Below, one piece after another: positions 45,952 to 58,900 of a stretch of 64,000 nt of DNA. Location: NCBI GenBank assembly GCA_911728455.2, contig OU452219.1, forward strand, positions 24,482,227 to 24,546,226, given 5' to 3'. The DNA comes from Marthasterias glacialis. Its lineage: Eukaryota; Echinodermata; Asteroidea; Forcipulatida; Asteriidae. The notes beneath the pieces were generated by a model. The model saw nothing but the letters and a program-made list of their open reading frames with translations, was not told the DNA's origin and searched no databases. The number at the start of each line of letters is the position of its first letter. Positions within the stretch are counted from its first letter, which is position 1. The position numbers and the translations under genes were made by a program.

Positions 45952-46260
45952 GTGTCAGGCAAACAGGAATGATACAGTACTTGAACTTTAATGTTGACGA
46001 TTAATATGTAGGTCTGCACATGGACAGCTATCTGTCGTTATGAATTTTCCATGGGATACTGGCTCCTTTGTGATCGACAGATTGTGCACAATTACCTTTT
46101 TTAGCCTTTTTCCCGACGCTTCCATCGAAAAGCAATCTTGTACAAAGTAGTGGATCTTGTTGTGAAACACCTTTGACATTTCTTTTTAGGGCACACCCAG
46201 CGCTGATCCATCTCGTTTCGCCTGGTCAGAGTTTAACCGATTACCAACAGCCGACTGTCT

Positions 46261-46378
46261 GGGGCCAACGTGTGGATCGGAGGCTTTCTGAGGCCAACGT
46301 GTGGAGATGAGGCTTTCTGATGGGACCAATGTATGGAGGCGAGGCCGTCTGGGGCCAACGTGTGGAGATACGGGGCCT
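46261..46378. repeat. Degenerate ~30-bp tandem repeat, four copies
   Basis: Units beginning GGGGCCAACGTGTGGA... GAGGCTTTCTGA start near 46261, 46290, 46320 and 46351, with substitutions and small length changes (29-32 bp). Confidence 0.75.
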
Positions 46379-46839
46379 AGTTTAAATCTTATACTGTTAA
46401 TAATCATGATAATGTGGAGCAGTGGAGCAAACATCAGACTTAACCCTTGATGCTTCTGCCTCATCTGTCAAGCCCATCCAATGGAGCTGCAGAACGAACT
46501 ACCCACCACGTGGTATTTCGGCTTGACCAAGTACCCAGTTCAATGGTGACCAGCAAATCATACCCTCGATTCTTGCTCACTGCATCCGCCCTCCAATGGC
46601 GCCAATACATTTTAGTTAAGTAGTTGCTTCACGTTGCAACCATTATTTAACGATTTAAGCCACCTTGGCAAAAACGCTATAGAAGAAGGATCCATGAACA
46701 TGATAAAAATGAAAAGAATTGAGCATTGCTCTTTTCCCAACCATGTTGGTAGATCGTGAGTGCTTCAATGACTCGACACACGACTTTGACTGATGTAGTC
46801 ACAACGTGATTCAAGTATGGCAATAAGGAGCTGTCCAGT

Positions 46840-46907
46840 CTAAGTAGGAGTCCACCTCGCAGATTGGTGTTGCTTTCCTCGGACTTGTTTCTCGTACTTA
46901 TATTCAG
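46840..46907 (-). CDS. SPEC3-like: Gene B exon 3 (short basic C-terminus)
   Basis: The acceptor TATTTCTCTTTCAG enters in the required phase 1 and encodes TEYKYEKQVRGKQHQSAR then WTPT and TAG (46842-46840). The strong pyrimidine tract and correct phase support it. A different, undetected third exon remains possible. Confidence 0.6.
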
Positions 46908-49900
46908 CTGAAAGAGAAATAACAAAGAATCGCATTAACTTTTCACACTCCTTTTTGCGCATTTGCATCATCTTTTCAAATGAGTCCAATTCATTATGCG
47001 AATTTTTCTCACAGAGGCCCCTGACCCTCCGTCACTTAATGATGCTGCCCTCTATCTGACGTTTGATCCACAAGACAAAAACGCTACAACGTAAGAGGGC
47101 GTCATTCCAGCCGGCCGAGTGGCTTTATTATTTTGATGAAAATTTTTGAAATGGTTTGAATTACTATTTGGGGCGTAAATGAGGCGTGATTTGCCCTTTT
47201 GCTTGACGGAAATTCATTTTTGCAATTGTTTGATGGTTGTTTAATAACTAAATGACAAATAACCCATGGCTCGTCACTGGAAGCGTTCTATCATCAAATA
47301 TTTTTTTAATTGCAATTTTAAAAACAGTACAGATCTATATTATCGTACTTCACAAAGTGATAATTGAATTATGACACAATACATCAATGAGGAAATTGAA
47401 TACAACAGAAAACTCGTACAAGCAACAACAACAAACGTGTTTCCTCGGATAAATATGATACAGTAGACGCATTTACATTTGGTATTAGTTTTTCAGAGGT
47501 ATGCTTCGTTCTCGAAGATTAGAAAGTCTTTTAGAATGTTCGGCTCTGAACAGCTTCGCTTGATCTTTCCTTCAATAAAAAATACATAACTCCAGGTTGT
47601 TTGTAACATGAAGCTTTTTTGTGAGTGGGGAAATTAATTTGATGAGACATCTGCACAGGGAATCCAGTTTCCTTCCATTTGTTACTCACTTGCAAGTGTG
47701 CAGAAGGTCATGCCCCACGAGATACTCCATATCCAGCCAACAATGAAGATGGACGACACTACCTGCAGCAAGGCAGCTAAGACATTCCATAAGAATGCAC
47801 TGCGGGGACTGATACGGGTAAAGCCGCAACAGAACACTGAGAACGACGACAACAGGGTACCTGGTGACGAGGCAAGAACAGTGGTTATAATGTGGGGTGA
47901 CTGAATTAGAGATGGATGATGTAGTACGAGTATTCATGAGGCGACGTAACATGTGGTGTTCATTTTTATGCTGGTCTACCTTATTCTATAATCCGAATAA
48001 CAAAAACCAACAACTCAAGTAAAAAATATGTATACATATATATACATATATATATTTTACATGGTTTACCAAGAATCCGAATGCCCGGTCGATTCCCGAC
48101 TAAAGACTTATCTAAATGAGGGTCGTGGGTTCGATTCCCCAAGTCACCTTTATTCATCTCCGAGAACTCGGTATACGACTAAGAATCCGGCGCTTGGCAC
48201 ATTCGTATTCAGTGACACTTATTCAGCGGGTATTGGAAAATCAAAGCGGCCCTAATTTTATTATCTTGGCTTTAACCGTTGACTTTGTAAACACAAAAAT
48301 ATTAAACCAAAAATGTTGAGAAAGATTGTAGCTTTTAGAAAAATTGGGAATGAATTCTATAAACCTAATATAATGCAACTGATGTCACATGATATTTTTT
48401 GTATTGACCCCTTGCACCAACATCACACGCGGTTACTGTCTGCAACAACCCTTAGTAACAGTCGTAGCCTTATCCGTAGCCCTAGCCGCTAAATCGAATA
48501 CAGCCTAACACACGTGGACATTGACTTTCAAAATGACACAACCAAGATTATTGTGATGATGACGTCACGTAAACTAGATTAAAAGTTACAAAAAAATTGG
48601 AATAAATGACTGCATTTTTCGAATTAATTATTCATGTGTGACCGAAAGCAGGGCTCATTTTTAGTTAACAGTAATTTCTAAAAACATTCAACTTTTGATT
48701 CGTTGAAGCTTTTGGAAAATGTAAACATATATCTCTATATATATTGACAATAAGACTAATAGTAAATTGCCTTGACAATATATATATACATATATATATA
48801 CATATATATATACATATATATATGTATATTATTATGATAATTTTCAGGGGAAGGACACATTCGATTGTGACGAGCAGCCATATTGTATGTAAATTTAGAC
48901 ATCACATTGTGAGCGTCAACAGTGTGTGCGTGCACAGTCACTCGATTATGGCAATTCAAATAAGCCAAAGTAAACCAATGGTGTACAAAATGGCGACGCT
49001 TTCTGTTTGGTATTTGTTTGACACGACAATCAACCCGGACTGCAAAAATGGTAACAACAAAAACCCTTCAAACAGTTTAATGGGACGATGCATAAGTTAA
49101 GTTTGTGAGTAGTGCGTCTTTTTGCTAATTGTTTCATTTCTGGTTTTGTTGTGTGTTTTGGGAAAGTTTACTAAATTTTAATCCTCTATGCTTTTACTGG
49201 GAACCTTCCTAACTCTAAAATAAAATCAAACACCATTATGATAACTCAGTATCCAAACTTTTGAACTCTGATTATTGTGGTATGTATGATCCCATGTAAA
49301 GCATGTTTACTAGTGCAGTCCTCAACCCAACAGAATTGAACAAAGCATGCTGTTGGAGTTTAATGAGTCTGGTGGTAGGGCTAAGCTGTGAGAATTTCAT
49401 CGGTAAAGGTGCTCAATAGCTTTTTAACATATATATTAATTTAATTGATTTATATTTGCTTATTTATTTATTTATAAAAACGGCCTATAATGTTTACATT
49501 ATGTTGTTCCAATGCATAGCTTCCAAAGCTCACGAGGTACAACACGTGGTTTGTCAACGCCATTGCCAATGGGGAGAGAGCTTTTCGGGCAAATCTCTCT
49601 TTTAACTAATGATTTGTTAAAAATAATCCACTTGTATATAGGGAAAGCTTTCAGGTGGTAATAAAGGTTGAGATTTGACTGACCAACCTACTTTGCTTTA
49701 TCACACCAGACACGGAAAAAAACAGCAACCGAAATGAACGATCTTTTACAGACATTACTTAATTCAGTCCCATTACGAAGTCAATCTAAAATGGAAAACA
49801 AAAGCAGCAATTCGATTGAAAAACTCAACTTTCAATCAAATTCCTGTTGCACGAATCAACCAATAGTGCTGCATTGTCTTATTTTTGCCAATAATACAAT

Positions 49901-52900
49901 CAATACGTGCACATGAATAACAAAATCCTAATCATGAACACAGATGTTTTTTAGCCTGAGCTCACATCTTCACTGCACCCCCACACATTTTACCCGAACA
50001 GCTCACGACAGGCATGTTGGGTAATTATAGCCCAATATCGCTATTATCCGCTGGTGGTATTTCTTATTAGATGAGTCTTTTTAATAACTATTTTCAGTTT
50101 CGCATGGATTTTACAATGTGCTATATTTCTCAGGTGTTTAACAAGGTATGAGTGTAACATACGGAGGTATGCTAATCATGTGTAGATTACGACATAATGA
50201 ATTCCCTCACAGATCGATCTTGTACCGGTAAAATACATCTGATACACTGGTCCCATCGGGGGCTTCACAAGGCGTCAGTAAATCACGTTATATGAGCGTA
50301 TGACGCACATTTACATTGATAATTTATGTGATTGCCTTTGGAGTTGTAGAATTGAAGCAAATCTGGGAATGGAGCGGGGTGGGGTGTTCTGTGTGTAGTT
50401 CTCGTCATTTCTCGTCCTCGTGCGGGAATCTCCTTGTGGATGTGCGTAGGAGGACACGTATGGGTATGATCACAAGAGTATTTTGCTTCAAGTCCCCCTC
50501 CCCCTCCCCTCAAGAAAAAAATTAATTAATTAAAAATAATAAAAATAACAATAATAATAATAATAATAATACTCAAATAAAGTAAAATAATGCTTCTGCA
50601 ATACCATCATGTATATTAACTTTCGAGATCAGTAATGGCAGTTTTGCGCATTAGGGCTCAAAAAATGGACTTGTTATACCAATGTGCTCTTGTGAGCAAG
50701 ATATGAACTATATTCAAGATATGCTACTAATGAATAAATCAATTACAGCAACAGGGATAATTTAGCTTATTTTTTAGTTATGATCTAAAAATGCGAATCG
50801 CCATTTCCCACCATATATTTGAATGAATGGCATATTAAAAAGCTTTAATTCCTCTTGACATATAGTGCCCTTAATTATGATTGTGTTTGTAAAATTCGAG
50901 TAAACGGGCTACTTTACCGAATCAAAAACATGTTTCTTTTTGTCAGTTTGAAATCGCTCCTGGGCGCACTTTCTATCGTTTACAATGCATATACAGAAAT
51001 GCTGAAGTCGTAATAATACGCTGGATTTTTATTTTGTATTTTTATCGATTTCTACTTAGATTAATAATTACAAAACAGCTCGCTCTGAACCAATTACCTT
51101 ATAGAACGTAAACGCACCCTCAAATCATTGCCTCGTGAGCATACGGTAAATATTTACTGCGTGCACTCCCACCTACAATTTTTGTTTTGATGTAAATGGC
51201 ACTATTTTCCACTACGGGGTGGTTGCATTACGTTCACGATTTATAACCAGCTGCGTCTAAATATACATGCACTGGATTCCTTCCTTCCTTCCCAGGCTTT
51301 GCGCCAGAAATCCCACGCAAATAAGAAATGATGGCTTTTTATGTGAATACGTGCCTCAAGTTACACCAACACATACTCGCCCCATGCACTTGCATGAATG
51401 CAAAGATTTTTTTCTTCTAGATTTGGAGAGAAAAGGGGGAAAAACCTAGCAATACTGGATGCTTTGTTGTCCTGGAGCATTTTCTGTATCCTTGCGTGGG
51501 ATTGATTAACTTGCGGACAGCGGTGATTAGAATATGAACCCGCATTCTCCCTCGACATGGTCAGAATAAACATCATATTACCAAATTAACATCGAGCCTT
51601 TAAGACATTTCTTTCACGCCAAGGCTGCGGATCCACAGCGCAGGGGCACTCCAACATTTTCAAGTTGAAGAAGGCCAAATGTAAAAGTCAAAATGGTGAG
51701 GGCGGGGGCGGGGGTGGGGGGGGGGAGGTGGCTAGAAACCAGAGCCACGACGCTTTGAAATCACACGAGTGGTCCCACGTGCCACACGTAATGACTGGAT
51801 TACAGGATATCTAATCAATTGAAATATTTCAGCTTATTTTGCGGACAACATTACACATTCAAAGATCCGAAACTAAATCAAGTGCGTTCTAAGATACACC
51901 AAAAACAAAATAAAAAATTCTGGATACAAGCATACAGTTATTGAATGATAAAATGGATTTACAATGAGGTTTACAATATTAAACATAAAAGAGGTGGATA
52001 CATGTAGTGATTGAGGTTGAACTTTTAAAGATTAAGAACCAGGAACTCCTACACACAAGACTGTACTTCATTTTCGTTTAAAGAAAACCCCAAACAGGGT
52101 GGGGATTTGCAAAGATCTGTAGACACAGAGGTCTTTTAACGGCACGTTTGATAACAATGATTATGATAAGCTTGATGGACGAGAATGATAGCCTATTACA
52201 AGATTATACGACAGCAATTTTGATTTAAAGCAGACTTCCCCCGAAGATCAACTTTTCCTGTAAAGCAAAATGGCTGTCTTCATAGCAACCGTCAAGATGG
52301 TAGCTCAAGTAGGAGACAGTGCGTCTATGACCGTTGAGTAGCAGTTCATATCAGATATGCGAAAATGAGCCACATCTACAGTAATGTTTTATACAAATTG
52401 AAAATAAAGAGGTGGTACAACTTTGGGTTCTGATAGAAACCATCCTCTAAAATTCGAGAAATTTACATATATAAACCCCATGAAAACTTGAATAAACGGC
52501 GTCAACGGTAATGTGTCATGTTTCAGATATACGCGTTGTGGACGCTTAATTTTCTTGCCTTACACAGTGAATATGTTCGACTTCAGATGGCGTGCGCCCG
52601 ATAGATAGGCAAGAGTGGTTCCCGGTACCTACATCGTTGTCATTCTGACTATAATATAGTAGGGACCGGTAGCGGGTAATGAGAATTAGCATATTATACC
52701 TGGCAGACTTATGCCAGGTATATGCTAATTAGATTTAGCGTATAGATGTACGTAGTCCCATAATGCAATACGGCCTTTACACAAAACAAGACAGTCACAG
52801 AATCTCAGAATCTCCGATTGTGCAGACTAACGTTAATTAAGATGTTCTTCTAAAGTTAGCTTGAAATTTGATGTTGAAAGTTGGTTTACTATGTGAAAGG

Positions 52901-55900
52901 TTGCTAGTGTCAAACAACAACACGCACTCGTCACGAGCATAGCCAACGTCATCTCTAAAACTGGAAAATTATTCCTGTGCCCGCGCAATCAAGGGCCAAT
53001 CAAAAGCACCATATCGGTAATAGCAACCGGTCCCTTTAACAGTCAGAAGAGAACGATATAGGGACCGGGAACCAGTCTATAGATAGGCCAACAACACAAC
53101 ATTAAAAATAAGCCAAATGAAAAAAAAAGTAAAAACGTTTGCAGAATAATACGGAAAACATAGGGTTTGTATATCATTTACATTATAAACAGCCAATTAC
53201 AACATAGAACTTGCTTACAGGGCGATTTGTCATTGATGAGATCGAGGAATCTGCTCAACTGGCCCCGGGGACGAGGCTGCAGTATACGAAACATTTCCTT
53301 TATCGCCCAATCTCGCTCTTCGTTGTGGAACCCCCCCCCCCCCCCCCCCCCAACACACACGCACACACATTAATCTGTGGTAAGTCCTACTCATTCTTAT
53401 GCACCCAGTGTGCAACAGATTTGTAATTCGATCCCAGAGAACTCCCCGGTTCGGCTATAATTTCTACCCCTTGGCCAATCTGTTTTTACTTCGTCATTTT
53501 TGCCAGCGCCATCACTATGAACGGGAGAGAAAAAAGGGCTTGCTTAGCGGCCAATCGATGTGACAATCGTGTACGGCGAGTCTAGCCAGATAAATTTCAC
53601 AAAATGTTAAAGATGAACATGAATGAGAAGCTTTAAAGACTTGTAAAACCTTGTTCTGTGGTGTTCGAATGTTCAACCAAATCACTAACTGGAAAGAGAC
53701 ACTAAAATGTGTTATTTGTGTTTGACAATTTTAGCCTACACATCGAGTAGGACCAAATGATTAAACTGACAGGAAAAATACCGCCAATTGAGTTTTGTCG
53801 CTAGATATACGACAAGAACTCATACAAACAGTTCATATTCGTTAGTGAATGGATTTCTTTATTTTGACACCTAATAAAATGCTCGGATATGTATTCGAAA
53901 TTCTTCTGAAATTAGACTTCTACTGGTCGAACATTTATTTTTGTTTTTATAACAAAACGGTACAAAGACGAAATTTAGCGCACAATCAAAACAAACATGA
54001 CTCTACACCTTACCATTGCGATAACATCATACCTCTTATCGAGTAATCCAATTAGAAACCTAACTTGATATTGCTTTTTTGTGGGGAAAATTTTTTGAGT
54101 AATTTAGTGACACGTCTCTATATATTCTGACCCAGTTGGCGGCGGGACAAAAGACTTATTTGCAACTCCTTTTAAGAACTGTTTTGAAAAGACACGCGCA
54201 TGTTATTGTATTTCGTAATTCGTTCCACGTATACATAATGGATATAAATAAATATTACACCGAGTGAGTTTTAAACCATTTACAGAATTCCGTAAATAGT
54301 TTGTTTTCTGGTGTCTGGAGCAATAAGCACACAGCGACATAATATGATATTTTTCAGATGACACTGACAGAGTCAGTTTTATCATGGTGTAAATTATAAT
54401 GGCAGACCAAGACCATGAAAGCTTACGTCTTAAAGGGTCTTCTATGCCATGGTATTGGAGTCAAAGTGTTGGGCAAATGAGAAGGTTGTATAAGAATGTA
54501 CAAGTGTTGTTTTGTAAACATGAATCACTTGTACTAAATGTTGGACGGCTTGTATATGTCTAAGTAAGTAAGCTAAATACAGAGAAGTCAGACCGTGTTT
54601 ATTTTAAGGGAACGTTCAAAACATCGACGAGAATCTCAATGGCTTTGGGTGAATGGTTATTTTGTGAACAGGACAATAAGTACTATTTTCATTTCTTTAT
54701 TATTTACACATCACAATAGCAAACTCGATGTGGAGCGTGTCAAAACGTTTGTACTGCCTCGGTTAAGAGATTGGAAGGGAAGCACTGGTTTTTGAGTACA
54801 AACAAAGCGGAAAAATGCAAATTTGAAGTGGGAAATTCGGGTAGACCTCGTCCCTTTGGGCTGCTCCTCCGCCCCACACCCCCTCGCCATCTTGGTAACT
54901 GCTTTGTGCTCTCTAAATGTAAAAAAGTAAACAAACTTGAATCAGAGTGAAGTTCGGTCCAATTTCACTCAAAAAGGGTTATGCACAGTTAGTTTCACTC
55001 TCAAAAGAGCCAAACTGACACCACTCGGGCGAGACAGTGAATATTTCACTCTTTTACATTTAGAGAGTGTGCAATAGCACAGACCAAGGGCCAGACTATT
55101 AACCTCAGTTCGATAGCCTTGAGATGGAAGTAAAATCAACACCATTTCACAATGGAAAAGCAGTTAGGAAACTGTATACCAGTGACACTAATATAATCAT
55201 TATTGAGTAGAGGTTCATGCAAGAGATTCGACAAACAATTGAACGCAGCCTTTAAGTCATGTGAGACGGTTGGACCGAGTTTGGCCGAGTGTTACCACGG
55301 CAGCGGGAAATTCAAGCTGACGTCAGTACTTTGTTTATTGGTGCCAGGGAGATGTCAAGCTTACTTGATTATTGCAAGCATTTTCCACATCGTTGGTGTT
55401 CTGTATCCAGTAAGTGGGCACGTACACTAGGGACAAGAATCCCTTTATAATAATTATAAACCAAGTGTTACCAGAAACTGATACCGCCAACGTGATGGCT
55501 TTAAGGGTGTTCGGAATCAGGGTCGATTGGCCCCATATCGTGGGTCAAATGGAAAACAAGTACCTGACTCACACAAATGCACACTTTCGAATATTGGGTA
55601 AAATTTGCAATGTGGAAAATATTTCAATTTGCTTGCCTTCAGAAAAAAAACACCCTCTGAAGTTATTACAACAGAAACGAATCTTTATAAAGGAGCCCTG
55701 GCTTTTCTTTGGTCTGTCAGATTGCGTGGACGGTATGTGCAATCAAATACTTTCTATTACGATATTAGCAGAGGTGGGTAGTTTTCGAGATAATTGCAAT
55801 TTAAGCATAATTAAATGATAATTTAATATATACCCATGTTTATTGTGCCTTTAAAAAAAGACAATAGTAACCAAAATGGCAGGTATCTAAGCTGTGCTAC

Positions 55901-58900
55901 GAAACTTTAATTGGGTCTTATCATTCCCCGAGCGTTTCCAAACATGCTCCGAGGGGTCCGGGAAAGATGTGTGCCACTCCTTGTTTAAATCATCACCTGT
56001 GGATAGGGATCGATACAGTGCATATGATTGACACACATTCAAGAATCTATCTATATACTCTGTACTGAAATAGAATACTATTCTTAGCCTTGTGGTCCAA
56101 CGTCAACGGAAGTGCCGTAAACCTGTCTTGGATTTGTCTCAGAAGGAACTGTATCCCATAGGAGACTTCTCCCGGTTTGAAAGTTATACCTGACGGAGAA
56201 GGGATGGAGTCGCACAGGAAGCTGTTAAACTTAGGATCGGGGAAACTCAGAGTGTGTAGCGACACTTGAACACTGCTCCTTCTCGTAATTACCCAACATG
56301 CTTTTAAAAGAAAACTTTTAAGTCGTTGGCTCAGGACTACAAGGTCGTCAGTGCAGTTTGTATGGATTTCACAAAGTTGCTTTTACATATTTTGGAGCTC
56401 CTGGTCAACTTTCAAAGAAAAACATTTTTTGCAGGTTTTGATTTTTTTTTTCAAACTTATTTGCATTTTTCATTTAACGTCCTTTTGATCATTATAGTTA
56501 TGGAATTGCAATTAAGGACCTTTTTAGCACTGAGACGAAGTAGGATTTTATACTTTGTGTTATTTTATAGCCAGCAAGGAAGTCGACCATAACTGCTACT
56601 CTTCACCAAGGAGTACAACCGAGTACATCATCTATTTGACAGTTGATGTTGCGAGTAAAAAACAAAACTGTTTTTTTTTACTTGGGTGTTCGAATACGCA
56701 GGCAAAATTAGAGTGTGTTCCCATATCTCATTATCGAGTCTTTCAGACAAAATTCCAATCAACGTAGCTCTTAAAGCCAAATGTACTTGATTGCTCTGTC
56801 GGTTTGGTTTCTTTCCCAATGAACCATGGCATAAATGATGAAACAGTCTGGTGATATTTACAATACAAACATGATTAACAAATGTAGAATACAATATTGG
56901 GGTTTTGGGAAATAGCAAACTCGTTTAGTCCTCATTGTTTACAATAAACATACAAAAAGTCTTATTGGGTGATAAAACGTAAACCACAATGTGAAAATTC
57001 AATCACATTAGGTAGTCACACTTATTACTTTTTCACAGAAACATCGGAAAGCGCTTCACTCATGTTTTTTTAATGGAATTGTGTGCATGTTCATGTAGGT
57101 ATACGTGCTTTTTCGATTTTAGATCACTACGAGTCATGTTCGTTTTAGATAGTTACAAAATATTGACGAATCCGAAATGCTAGCTTTTAGTCTAAGGAAT
57201 AATTTGAGGCCTGGTGACTAATTTATTTTTTTCACTGGATGCCAAAATGAAACGAGGACCCCTTCGGACCATTTTATGTGGATCACGGAATGAGTGTTTC
57301 TTGTTCAGCACCACGGAGGTTTGACGGGCGATGTGCATGCGCGTGCGTGAAATAACTGATTTAAAGCTCAGGTTGACGTTGGATGCGTCGAGGGAATTAT
57401 AGGCAAACAAACCTCGTGTAAAGACATAATGTGAAGTGTGATAAAAAAAGAAGAAGAGAAAAATCTGGAGCCTGTTGAGTTACGTTCTCAATCATTCAGG
57501 ACTGAATAGCTCAACGTGTTTTGATAACACGCCCTTATTTTCAGCCTACAAAATGTCCCATTGGGAGTATTTTGTTCTTCTACACAAATAGTTTGCTTTA
57601 TATGCATGCCTTTATTTAATAATAAAAGATATCTGAACTCAAGAAATAATACTACAAAAAATAATGTTTATGGAGCTTAACATCTTCCACAAGTAGGCAA
57701 ACCATACTTCTGAGCGCTTGAAGAAGAGCAGAACGTAATTCTAGGTAAAAATAATGACTAGGACGAGATACATTTTCCTTCCGAGTATCGACAAATAGGA
57801 AGGAAATTTACGGTTATTTTGAGATATAATAAAATGACAGCCCATACAACTTTTTTGAACAATTCCAAGCCCATCCTCGTCCTGTGGCGAAATGCATTAC
57901 TGTACCCGACTACTGACATTGGCAGTTTTGAGTCAGCATTTTCAGTGCCGCTATCTGACATTACTTTAAAATTTATATATTTGACAGTTATAAATTTAAG
58001 TATTGAAAAAAAAAATACTAACAATAATAAACAAAAATTGTTATTTAAGCTGGTATGAAACATCATCTAGTTTTATGCCCGTCCGAAGAATGGTATTAAT
58101 GTATAGACTTGACATAAGAGAGCATTTCAGAGGTCGCTCGGTTGCCTATGGGATCGAGGTGAAACAGCCAAGTCAGTGAAAAAAGGTTATGATATCTATT
58201 TCCAGCTCTCTTGACATTGTTTGCCAATACTGCTGATTGTGCCAAAAGATGTTGAAGAAGAAAACAAGAAAAGAAGAAATTAACTAATTTTGTGTTTTTG
58301 ATACAACCTAGTATTATTATAATGTCCTTTCTTTGTACACACAATTAGAAAAGCGGTATCAATGTGCACTATTTTTGTTTTTTTAGATCGATTATGACTA
58401 AGATTACCATGCGGTATTTCTTGTTATTTTCTACATACCATAACCAGACAAGGCTGTTGCCGTTGACGGGTACACAAACGTATTAGTTTTTTAATCATGG
58501 TTCACGTGTTCCATCATCAGAAATCGACACTGCTTCATTCGGACAGAATGTTTTGTTCATCATTAGAAAAGTTTCCCTTTTCGAGTAGAGAAAAAAATAC
58601 ACGCGTTCCACAGTACATTAGCTGAGGAGAACACGCCTTACAGGGCGCCGTAAGCACAGAATTATTAGATAACCATTGCCGTGAAATTGGGCCCAGGTAT
58701 GACGCTTTTTTGTGTCTAGATTCTTATGTACGCATTTAATTCCTATATAACGCTACGCGATGATTTAGAGTATTGTAAAGAATACATTCTATGTAAATAA
58801 CTTTCTCATGATGGACAAAAACACCAGCATCTTTCAGTTCTTTGTGGGTTTTGTTGTTGTTGTTGTTTTACGTTTTTTGTATAGAGGAAAATATTTTGTT

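Noticed and set aside
47023..47089. Possible plus-strand exon (APDPPSLNDAALYLTF...) with CTCACAG acceptor and GTAAGA donor
   Set aside because: Only about 22 codons, no partner exons on this strand nearby, and it lies inside gene B intron 2. Expected by chance at this scale.
48110..48150. Functional tRNA gene suggested by GGGTTCGATTCCCC
   Set aside because: No matching A box at proper distance, no cloverleaf and no acceptor stem; treated as a possible SINE remnant.
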